From assembly GCF_016888125.1 (NCBI RefSeq), contig NZ_JACSWA010000613.1, forward strand, positions 1 through 42,636: DNA of 42,636 bases. Direction: 5' to 3'. The notes under the pieces were generated by a model. That model ran no database searches and was not told the origin of the DNA. It saw nothing but the letters and a program-made list of their open reading frames with translations. This stretch comes from Spirulina sp. CCY15215 (GTDB taxonomy: Bacteria > Cyanobacteriota > Cyanobacteriia > Cyanobacteriales > Spirulinaceae). This document shows, in pieces, positions 1-7,900 of the stretch (positions within the stretch are counted from its first letter, which is position 1; every line of letters starts with the position of its first letter). The translations under genes were made by a program, and so were the position numbers.

Positions 1-95
1 CAACCGATAAAAACGAAGCGATCGCGTTTGAGCCAGTCATCGAGGACATCAAACCATCCTCGTTGTGCCTGGGCGCGTCCCATTGCTACGGTCAT
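1..95 (-). CDS. psbD: Photosystem II D2 protein, N-terminal part (cut by window edge)
   Basis: The minus strand reads [18 protein letters not shown] followed by [14 protein letters not shown] and runs off the window start. This is the conserved cytoplasmic N-terminus of D2, one of the two reaction-centre subunits of photosystem II, which sits in the thylakoid membrane. Only the first 31 codons are present, so none of the chlorophyll, quinone or iron ligands can be checked. The ATG at 95-93 fits the known N-terminus of the family; a purine-rich stretch (GCAAGAGG) lies about 10 bases upstream. The gene is divergent from ycf4. In most cyanobacteria psbC overlaps the psbD 3' end; that part lies outside the window. 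Confidence 0.93.
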   Translation of the reverse strand, partial: MTVAMGRAQAQRGWFDVLDDWLKRDRFVFIG

Positions 96-550
96 AATCA
101 AAAAACCTCTTGCTTATTATCAATCGGGGCAAGATTTTTTAAAAGAGATGTGGGAGTAACAAAGCTAGACAAGGGATTGTGCTAGGGATTTGTTACTTCT
201 TGTGGTCTCTTCCCGTTTGGATTGCGATTCCAAAACGGTTTTTACGTTTATTAACATTACCACGAGGTCGAGACCAACCAAAACTGCCTTGTTTTTGGTC
301 TGGTTTTTGACTGAGAACATTTAGGCATCGGCACTTGACCCGCTTAAAACATTATTACCGAAAATTTTACAAATTGACACATCTTTCCTCAGAAATCTGG
401 TCTAGAAAAAAGGAAGGAGTCCCGAAAAGACTGGAAATAAAGGATTTTGCGCCGATCTCTTCTTCTCTCTCTTCCCCCCTCTCAACTCTCAATTTCTCAA
501 CTTCCCCTACAATGAGAGATTATTAAAACGAACAGGGCAGTATTGACTCT
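96..550. other. Divergent intergenic region between psbD and ycf4
   Basis: This 455-base stretch separates two divergently read photosynthesis genes and should hold both promoters. I see no convincing gene. A 63-codon frame at 335-526 is low complexity, overlaps a pyrimidine-rich run (about 455-510) and has no family resemblance. A possible -10 hexamer for ycf4, TACAAT, is at 508-513, but no good -35 precedes it. The psbD promoter could not be placed with confidence. Confidence 0.4.
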
Positions 551-1117
551 ATGACAGCACCGACGACACAGCAAGACAGTCTTATCCTGCGCCAAGAGAT
601 TATTGGCTCTCGTCGCTTCAGTAATTATTTTTGGGCGATTATTTCAGCAATGGGGGGAGTGGGCTTTTTATTGGCAGGGCTTTCGAGCTATTTCCAGAAA
701 AATTTCTTGCTCGTGAGCGACACCCGTAATTTAGTGTTTTTTCCCCAAGGTGTTGCGCTTTTATTTTACGGCTTTGCCGGAAGTCTTGTCGCAATCTATT
801 TAGTGGTTGTAATTCTTTTGGATGTTGGCGGAGGCTACAACGAATTCAACAAAAAAACAGGAAAAATGAGGATTTTTCGCCAAGGATTTCCAGGTAAAAA
901 TCGCCGCATTGAGATTGAATACCCTTTAGATGATATTCAGTCGGTGAAGGCAGAAATTCGCGAGGGTTTGAATCCGAAGCGATCGCTCTATTTGCGGGTT
1001 AAAAAACAACGAGATATTCCGCTTTCTCGGGCGGGAGAACCGCTTTCTCTTGCGGAACTGGAAAATCAAGGGGCAGAAATGGCTCGGTTTCTTCAAGTTC
1101 CTTTAGAAGGGTTATAA
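551..1117 (+). CDS. ycf4: Photosystem I assembly protein Ycf4
   Basis: A 188-residue thylakoid membrane protein that acts as a scaffold in photosystem I assembly. Length and sequence match the Ycf4 family: an N-terminal stretch with IIGSRRFSNYFWA, two transmembrane helices at about residues 25-47 and 68-92, then a soluble C-terminal half containing GKMRIFRQGFPGKNRRIE. The next gene downstream is a lipoprotein cyclophilin; from memory of Synechocystis the same two families are neighbours there (sll0226 and sll0227), which supports both calls. The ATG at 551 is the only sensible start. Nothing is truncated or odd. Confidence 0.95.
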   Translation: MTAPTTQQDSLILRQEIIGSRRFSNYFWAIISAMGGVGFLLAGLSSYFQKNFLLVSDTRNLVFFPQGVALLFYGFAGSLVAIYLVVVILLDVGGGYNEFNKKTGKMRIFRQGFPGKNRRIEIEYPLDDIQSVKAEIREGLNPKRSLYLRVKKQRDIPLSRAGEPLSLAELENQGAEMARFLQVPLEGL

Positions 1118-1164
1118 AAAAAATCAAAATTCATCTTAATTTTGTTCAATTTTGTCAAGAAAAC

Positions 1165-1920
1165 ATGAAAAATAAAGTGCAAGTGTGGTTGAGAACGTCT
1201 ATTTTGGCGATCGCGGCCATTTCTTTGATATTGGTGGGGTGCAGCGAACCCCCAGTAAGCTCAACGGCAAGTACCGCAGAAGCCAATAAGATTACGGCAG
1301 GGGTTAGCAGTCAAGAGATCAGCGAACTCCCCCAGTTAGAAGGGTTGGCGATGGTGGAGATGAAGGTGAATGGTGCTTCAATTCTCATCAAAGTTGATGG
1401 AGAAAATGCTCCCGTTACGGCGGGTAATTTTGTGGATTTGGTAAACCGGGGTGCTTATAATGGGTTGGTTTTTCACCGCGTGATTAAGAAACCTCAACCT
1501 TTTGTTGCTCAAGGGGGAGATACTCAAAGCAAAGATCCTGATTTTCCGGTTGCTCGTTTGGGGACGGGGAGTTTTATCGATCCCGACACTCAGCAACCTC
1601 GCTACATTCCTTTGGAAATTACTCCTGAAAGTGCAGATGCTCCCGTTTATGGCCAAACTCTCAAACAGGCAGGAGTTTCTGCTCCTCCCGCTTTACGCCA
1701 TACTAAGGGGGCGATCGCTATGGCGCGATCGCCCATGCCGGATTCTGCTTCTTCTCAATTTTATTTTGCCCTCACGGATTTGGGGTTTTTGGACGGAGAC
1801 TATGCTGTTTTTGGCTATGTGACTCCGGAGAGCATGGAAGCGGTTGAAGCGATCGATCAAGGCGATCGCATTGAGTCGGCAAAGGTGATTGAAGGATTAG
1901 AAAATCTTAAGAAATCTTAA
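1165..1920 (+). CDS. Cyclophilin-type peptidyl-prolyl cis-trans isomerase, lipoprotein
   Basis: A 251-residue cyclophilin that catalyses cis-trans isomerisation of proline peptide bonds. The N-terminus is a lipoprotein signal: a basic start, a hydrophobic run, and a lipobox LVGC with the modified Cys at residue 26, so the mature protein should be membrane-anchored on the periplasmic or lumenal side. The cyclophilin fold follows, with VDLVNRGAYNGLVFHRVI, QGGDTQ, and AMARSPMPDSASSQFYFAL. It lies 47 bases after ycf4 on the same strand and is probably co-transcribed with it. The substrate is not evident; a role in folding of photosynthetic proteins would be inference from position only. Confidence 0.9.
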   Translation: MKNKVQVWLRTSILAIAAISLILVGCSEPPVSSTASTAEANKITAGVSSQEISELPQLEGLAMVEMKVNGASILIKVDGENAPVTAGNFVDLVNRGAYNGLVFHRVIKKPQPFVAQGGDTQSKDPDFPVARLGTGSFIDPDTQQPRYIPLEITPESADAPVYGQTLKQAGVSAPPALRHTKGAIAMARSPMPDSASSQFYFALTDLGFLDGDYAVFGYVTPESMEAVEAIDQGDRIESAKVIEGLENLKKS

Positions 1921-1930
1921 CGAGGGGGTG

Positions 1931-1953
1931 AGGGTTTGGAAACCAAACCCCTA
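1931..1953. repeat. Small palindromic repeat (GGGTTTGG-AAA-CCAAACCC)
   Basis: An 8-bp perfect inverted repeat with a 3-base loop lies just after the cyclophilin stop codon. The same element, with one base changed, recurs at 4211-4233 inside the GlcE gene, so this is a dispersed repeat and not a gene-specific terminator. It contains an in-frame TTG (1936) that would extend the next gene by 16 codons; because that codon lies in the repeat, the start is better placed at GTG 1984. Confidence 0.75.
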
Positions 1954-1983
1954 CCGTTATATTTCCTGAACCACGAGAAGCGA

Positions 1984-3090
1984 GTGGAAGTTGTCGTCAC
2001 TGGGATTGGTTTAGTTTCCGCTTTAGGGTCTTTAAGTACCAGTTGGCGGAGTTTAATCGGGGGGGAAGTGGGAATCGCTTGGCATCAGCCCTTTCCTGAA
2101 CTTCCCCTTTATCCTTTGGGGTTAATTGGCAGCCAACCGGGAGAATTTAGCGCGATCTCCGAAAAAGTCGTTCGTGCCGCGATCGCCGATGCGGGTTTAT
2201 CCCTGCCTTTACCGGATTGTGGTGTGGCGATCGGCTCGAGTCGTAGCTGTCAAGGACTCTGGGAACAATTCCCGATGGGTAATTCTCCTTGGCTGGAGAC
2301 TTTGCCCAACCGAGGGGCGATTGTAGCAGCCAGGACGATCGCCACGAGAGCGCCCGTACTTGCGCCTATGGCAGCTTGTGCGACGGGATTATGGGCGATC
2401 GCGCGGGGAGCCGAACTAATTCGCATGGGGGAGTGCGATCGCGTCTTAGCGGGTGCGGTGGAAATGCCCATCACCCCTTTAACTCTAACGGGATTTGAGA
2501 GGATGGGGGCGTTAGCTAAAACGGGTTGTTATCCCTTCGATCGGCAGCGCGAGGGCTTGGTTTTGGGGGAAGGTGGAGGGATTTTGGTTTTAGAATCTCA
2601 AGAACTTGCACAAAAGCGAGGAGCTACGTGCTACGGCAAAATTTTGGGATTTGGCGCAACAGCAGATGGGTATCATGTAAGTGCGCCGGAGCTAGAGGGA
2701 AAAAGTGCCGCGATCGCCATTAAAGATGCGATCGAACGCAGTAATTTAACTCTTAATGATATTGACTACATTCACGCTCATGGTACCAGCACGCGGTTAA
2801 ACGATCGCAATGAAGCAAACTTAATTGGCCATTTATTTCCCGAAAATGTTCCTCTCAGTTCCACTAAAGGGGCAACGGGACATACTTTGGGGGCATCTGG
2901 GGCATTGGGTGTCGCCTTTTGTTTATTGTCCTTAAAACATCAAGTTTTGCCCCCTTGTACGGGTTTACAAGTGCCGGAATTTGACTTAAATTTTATCCGA
3001 GAAGCGCGATCGGCAAACATTAACAATACTCTTTGTTTGAGTTTTGGTTTTGGCGGACAAAATACTGTTTTGGTAATGGGCAATAATTAA
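1984..3090 (+). CDS. Beta-ketoacyl-ACP synthase family protein, short FabF-like
   Basis: A condensing enzyme of the thiolase superfamily that would elongate an acyl chain with malonyl-ACP by decarboxylative Claisen condensation. All three active-site residues are visible: Cys132 in MAACATGLWAIA, His266 in DYIHAHGTSTRLND and His300 in STKGATGHTLGASGALG. From GTG 1984 the protein begins EVVVTGIGLVSALG, the usual KAS N-terminus, with AGAAG as a possible ribosome site about 7 bases upstream. At 368 residues it is clearly shorter than housekeeping FabF (about 410), so it is probably a paralogue with a specialised role. No acyl carrier protein or other fatty-acid gene is adjacent, so the product is unknown. 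Confidence is high for the family, low for the pathway. Confidence 0.85.
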   Translation: MEVVVTGIGLVSALGSLSTSWRSLIGGEVGIAWHQPFPELPLYPLGLIGSQPGEFSAISEKVVRAAIADAGLSLPLPDCGVAIGSSRSCQGLWEQFPMGNSPWLETLPNRGAIVAARTIATRAPVLAPMAACATGLWAIARGAELIRMGECDRVLAGAVEMPITPLTLTGFERMGALAKTGCYPFDRQREGLVLGEGGGILVLESQELAQKRGATCYGKILGFGATADGYHVSAPELEGKSAAIAIKDAIERSNLTLNDIDYIHAHGTSTRLNDRNEANLIGHLFPENVPLSSTKGATGHTLGASGALGVAFCLLSLKHQVLPPCTGLQVPEFDLNFIREARSANINNTLCLSFGFGGQNTVLVMGNN

Positions 3091-3093
3091 AGT

Positions 3094-4485
3094 TTAGACG
3101 AGAAAACGCCCTGAATTGAATAGGCGATCGCGATCGAATTTTTGTTGAATTTGTCTCATTAATTCTAAAGCATTTCCCGTATATCCCCAGGGTTCTAATT
3201 GTTTTTTAATGGCGATCGGCGCTTCTAAAATTGTTAAGAATCCTTGCTTCTCTTGACAAATTTCCCGTAATTGTTTCAGGCGCAGAGTAATATCTTCTCC
3301 AGTCAGATGCAGATAACCTAAGCCACTACCTGCATGAATAAGTCCTAAATCTTGCTGTGGGGAAATAACCTCTAATTCTTGTAAAAAATTAACAGCATGG
3401 GAGGGAAGAAGACCGATTTTGGCGATCGCTGCATCGGGACTCTTCCGCACTCGCGCAAGTTGATGAACTTGCGGCCAAATTTGGCGATCGCAAATTACGT
3501 TTAACCCTAATTTTTCTCCCCAACTGGATAGTCTTTCTTGTTGTTCCTTAACACTTTCGAGAATACTTGCAAACTGTACGGCTAAACCCAATTTTCCCGC
3601 AATTTCTAACTCTTTTAAAATGCCAAAAGAAAGTAAATCAACGCGAGTAGGACTCAAGGCAGAGTTGAGAAGTGTTTGAGAAATCGAGGCAATGCGATCG
3701 GCTTCTCCGGTTAACAAAATTGTTCCCGATTCTGGCAATAAAGGATAGGTGCGAAAGGTTAATTGAGAAATAATTCCCAAGCTGCCATAAGAGCCGGAAA
3801 ATAATTTCATTAAGTCATATCCTGCCACATTTTTAACCACTCTTCCCCCTGCTTTAGCCAGTTTTCCATCCCCACGCACAAAGGATAATCCTAACAATAA
3901 ATCTCGCACACCCCCATAGCGATGTCGCCAACTGCCTGAGTCTGCTGTTGCCACAATGCCTCCCAAAGTTGCATCATGGGGATAGGCCGGGTCGAGGGGT
4001 AAAAATTGTCCAGTGGGTTGTAAAACTGCTTGTAAATCTGCGAACTTAACGCCAGCTTCTACTGTAACCGTTAGATCGCCGACGGCGTGTTCTATAATGC
4101 GATCGAGTCGTTGGGTACTCACCAAGAGTGCTGGGTTTGGTGGCAAAAGGTTTGGTGGCAAAAGTGCTGGGTTTGGGGACAAAAGTGCTGGGTTTGGGGA
4201 CAAAAGTGCTGGGTTTGGAGACCAAACCCCTACGGGTCCCCCCCAGGATAGTTTACTGCCATTACCGCAAGGAATTATCTTCCCCTGTTTTGCGGCTGCA
4301 AGTTCAACAACCTGGGAAAGTTGCTCAACAGTTTTTGGAAAAACCGCAGCAATTGAAGATAAATTAAGACCAAGACAATAGAGTTGCTTTTGCCAATCTA
4401 CTGCCAATTTCTCCCCTGTTACCCATTCAACCTCCGTTAGCGCGTCTAACGCAGTTGCAATCTCCCGCTCCATACCTTCAATCAT
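3094..4485 (-). CDS. FAD-binding oxidoreductase, glycolate oxidase subunit GlcE-like
   Basis: A 463-residue FAD-linked oxidase of the PCMH/VAO type, most like GlcE, the FAD-binding subunit of glycolate dehydrogenase in the photorespiratory pathway. Visible blocks are IIPCGNGSKLSWGG (pyrophosphate-binding region), TLGGIVATADSGSWRHRYGG, GRVVKNVAGYDLMKLFSGS and the C-terminal FNSGRF. Residues about 84-121 are a low-complexity insert of SPNPALL repeats, encoded by a 21-bp tandem repeat (see 4127-4233), replacing the short loop that normally follows LSWGG. The frame stays open, so the protein may still fold with a surface loop. The gene is convergent with the KAS gene and divergent from the MoaD-like gene. 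No GlcD or GlcF partner is in the window. Confidence 0.85.
   Translation of the reverse strand: MIEGMEREIATALDALTEVEWVTGEKLAVDWQKQLYCLGLNLSSIAAVFPKTVEQLSQVVELAAAKQGKIIPCGNGSKLSWGGPVGVWSPNPALLSPNPALLSPNPALLPPNLLPPNPALLVSTQRLDRIIEHAVGDLTVTVEAGVKFADLQAVLQPTGQFLPLDPAYPHDATLGGIVATADSGSWRHRYGGVRDLLLGLSFVRGDGKLAKAGGRVVKNVAGYDLMKLFSGSYGSLGIISQLTFRTYPLLPESGTILLTGEADRIASISQTLLNSALSPTRVDLLSFGILKELEIAGKLGLAVQFASILESVKEQQERLSSWGEKLGLNVICDRQIWPQVHQLARVRKSPDAAIAKIGLLPSHAVNFLQELEVISPQQDLGLIHAGSGLGYLHLTGEDITLRLKQLREICQEKQGFLTILEAPIAIKKQLEPWGYTGNALELMRQIQQKFDRDRLFNSGRFLV
4127..4233. repeat. 21-bp tandem repeat plus palindromic element inside GlcE gene
   Basis: Units beginning AGTGCTGGGTTTGG start at 4163, 4184 and 4205 (exact 21-bp spacing), preceded by a related unit at 4127 and a shorter 15-bp unit. 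The array ends in the palindrome at 4211-4233, which is the same element found at 1931-1953. On the minus strand it encodes SPNPALL-type repeats in frame with GlcE. The likely history is insertion of the palindromic element followed by tandem expansion. Confidence 0.8.
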
Positions 4486-4548
4486 AAGACAATATCTATA
4501 TCATCATATTATCAGTCATCCTTCATCATTCATCCCTCATCATTTTCC

Positions 4549-4845
4549 ATGATCGTTACTGTTAAATTTTTTGCCGCTTATCAAGAGGCTTATGGTTGTT
4601 CCGAAATGCGTTGGGAGTTTCCTGACAATACCCCCGTTTCTGCGGTTTTGGAACGGGCGATCGCGCAATATCCTCATTTAGAACAATGGCGAGAACTGAC
4701 TCGTTTTGCTATTAATCTTGAATTTGTGAGTAAAAATGCTCTTTTAAAAGACGAGGACGAAGTTGTTTTAATTCCTCCTGTCAGTGGTGGCAGATCGACA
4801 ACGGATGAACTAGGAACAATAATCAATATAGGAACTAGGAACTGA
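4549..4845 (+). CDS. MoaD/ThiS-family sulfur-carrier-like protein with C-terminal tail
   Basis: A 98-residue ubiquitin-fold protein of the MoaD type (small subunit of molybdopterin synthase, which carries the sulfur for cofactor synthesis). The N-terminal MIVTVKFFAAYQEAYG and the LKDEDEVVLIPPVSGG block are typical. MoaD must end in Gly-Gly to be adenylated and thiocarboxylated, but here GG is residues 80-81 and a 17-residue tail follows. The tail is encoded by repetitive DNA (two copies of GGAACTAGGAAC-like sequence). Either the tail is removed, or the protein no longer works as a sulfur carrier. It lies just ahead of the giant kinase gene; nothing ties the two functionally. Confidence 0.75.
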   Translation: MIVTVKFFAAYQEAYGCSEMRWEFPDNTPVSAVLERAIAQYPHLEQWRELTRFAINLEFVSKNALLKDEDEVVLIPPVSGGRSTTDELGTIINIGTRN

Positions 4846-4921
4846 GAACCGAGTAAAAGGGTTAAACTATCATCATCAATGGCAATAGCGATGATTATGG
4901 CAAGGTTGTCGGAACGGAACA

Positions 4922-7900
4922 ATGAATGAACATACAAGCTATCAAATTCTTTTAGTAGAAGATAATCTTGTCGATCGGAGATTATTGAGAATTTTACTGC
5001 TCAATGTTCCCAACTTTGATATCGAATTGATCTACGTTAAAACTTTAGCTGACGCGATCGCGCATCTCGATCGCACCGACTTTGATGCAATCTTGCTCGA
5101 TCTTTTTCTTCCAGACAGTCGAGGTTTAGACACCCTAACCCGCCTCAAGAAAGAAAGTCTGACCCGGCGACAAAACTCTTCAGAAATGCCACAATTAGAG
5201 CAGTGGCAGCCTTTACCTCCGATTATTATTCTGACGGGATTAGAAGACGAAGAAACTGCCCTAAAAGCCATTAAAGTAGGGGCGCAAGATTATTTATTGA
5301 AGGGAGAATTAAGCAGTCGCCTCTTAATGCGAACCCTGCATTATTCCATCGAACGCAGTAAAATTGAGGAACTGCTGCGACAAGCATCGGAAGAACTAGA
5401 TTTAGAGTTAAATCGACGCACGGCAAATTTACAAATCTCTCTCAATGAGTTAGAAAAAGAAATTGTGCGGCGCAAACAAGCTGAAAGTAAATTGCGCCAA
5501 GAACAAGAAAATTTAGAAGCATTAGTGCAAGAGAGAACCGCCGAACTTGAGGCGAGAAATCAACAACTTCGCCAGGAGATCGATCGCCGGCAAGAATCAG
5601 AAACCGCTTTAAAAGAGAGCGAAGAACGCTTCCGACATACCTTTGAGCAAGCGGAGGTTGGCATTGCCCAAGTTTACCCGGATGGCACCTTTGCCCGAGT
5701 CAATCAAAAACTCTGTCAGATGTTGGGATATTTGCCGGAAGAACTCTTACAATTAAACTTCCGCGAGATCACCCACCCCGAGGATTTTGAGATCAGCGTC
5801 GAACGGGTTAATGAATTGCTGCGACGGGAAAGGACTACCTATTCCCTCGAAAAACGTTACCTGCACAAAGATGGATCTCCTGTGTGGATATATCTCACCG
5901 TTTCTCTCGTTTGGACTGAGAAAGGAACTTCTAAACATTTTGTGAGTATTTTTCAAGATATAAGCGATCGCAAGAAGGCCGAAGCCATCCTCGCCCAGAA
6001 AAACACCGAATTACAAGTTATTTTTGAAGCCATTCCCGATCTCTTTTTCCGCATCTCAGCAGAGGGTCAGTTTCTCGACTGCAAAACCTCGAATTTTTCC
6101 GATTTATACGTACCTCCTGAAGTATTTTTAGGCAAGCAGATTACTGAGGTTTTACCCGAAGAGGTCGCCCAGAAAATGCAGCAAACCATTGATGATGCCC
6201 TGCGCGATAAATCCCTCGTTACGGTTGAATATATGCTTCCCATCGGCGATCGCGAAGACTATTTTGAATGTCGCACAGTGCCTTTTTCCGAAGATGAAGC
6301 CGTCTGTATCATCCGCAAGATCAGCGATCGCAAGCAAACAGAACTAGAATTGCGCCAAAGCGAAGCCAAGCAACGCGCCCTGATTGAATCGATTCCCGAT
6401 CTGCTCATTCGCATGAAGTCAGATGGAACTTATCTCGAGATGATTTGTGGAGAACGGGTAGAAGAAGTTTTTCATCCCAATCTCAAAGGAGGGAATGCGA
6501 ATATTTATAACATTATGCCCCGAAAAAAAGCAGAAGAGCGAATGTTCTATATCGAACAAGCGATCTCGACGGGAGAATCATTAACCTATGAGTATCAATT
6601 GGTTTTAGCAGAGAAAGTCTTGGAGGAAGAAGCCCGCATCGTCCCTTACGGTGAGGATGAAGTTTTAATGATAATTCGGGATATTAGCGATCGCAAGCGG
6701 GCTGAGGAAAAATTGCGCCAAAGCGAAACCAGAAATCGCGCCTTAGTTCAAGCAATACCCGATCTATTGGTTCGCATGAAAGCCGATGGAGAATATCTCG
6801 ATATTATTAATGGCGGTCAGTTGCAAATGTTCGCTCCCGATCGCAGTCGGATATCTGCCAATATTTACGATATTTTATCTCAAGATCAAGCTCGAGAGCG
6901 CATGGAATATGTACAACGGGCTTTATCTACCGGAGAACCGCAAGTTTATGAATATGAGTTGGTGAAGGACGAAAAAATTTGGCAGGAGGAAGCGAGAATC
7001 GTTCCTTGCGGGGAAGATGAAGTTCTCATGATTATTCGGGATATCAGCGATCGCAAGCAAGCTGAGGAAAAATTGCGCCAAAGCGAAGCCAGAAATCGCG
7101 CTTTAGTTCAAGCAATACCCGATCTATTGATTCGCATGAACACGAATGGAGACTATCTCGATGTCATTAGTGGGGGTGAAGTTGAGTTATTTAAACCCAA
7201 TAAAATTCACAAAAATGCCAACCTGTACAATATTCTCCCCTTAAATACAGCCAAAGAATGGATGAAGTGCGTGCAACAGGCTTTAACAACAGGGAAACCG
7301 CAAGTTTACGAATATCAATTAGTCAAAGCGGAAAAAACTTTGGAAGAGGAGGTGCGAATCGTGCCTTGCGGGGAGGATGAAGTGCTGGCCATGGTGCGGG
7401 ATATCAGCGATCGCAAGCGGGCAGAAATGGAGCGCGATCGCTTCTTTACCCAATCCCTCGATCTCCTCTGTGTTGCTGGCTTTGACGGCTATTTTAAACG
7501 AGTAAATCCTTCTTGGGAAGCAACTTTGGGTTATACAAGGGAAGAACTCATGGCTCGCCCTTTTCTCGACTTCGTTCATCGGCGCGATCGCGATGCCACT
7601 ATAGAAGCAGCAGCACAACTGGCGCAAGGAAAAAACATCGTTAATTTTGAGAATCGCTATCAATGCAAAGATGGTTCTTACAAATGGTTGTCTTGGCATT
7701 CCACCTCATTTACCCAAGAAAGTTTGATTTATGCCGTTGCCCATGATGTCACCGAACAAAAGAACTATGAAGCCAACCTCGAACGGGAACGCCAACAACT
7801 CCAGCAAATCGTTAAAAATGCCCCCGTTGCCATGGCCATGTTCGATCGCAATATGAACTATATCGCCCATAGCGATCGCTGGCTGACGGACTACGAACTC

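Noticed and set aside
335-526. 63-codon open frame upstream of ycf4
   Set aside because: Low-complexity Ser/Leu-rich end from a pyrimidine tract, no ribosome site and no family resemblance; it lies where promoters are expected.
1936-1983. TTG start giving a longer beta-ketoacyl synthase
   Set aside because: The extra codons come from a dispersed palindromic repeat and are absent from the family; GTG 1984 gives the standard N-terminus.
4013-4381. Plus-strand frame with GFGDKSAG repeats
   Set aside because: It is the antisense of the GlcE repeat insert; the minus-strand frame has clear FAD-oxidase motifs on both sides.
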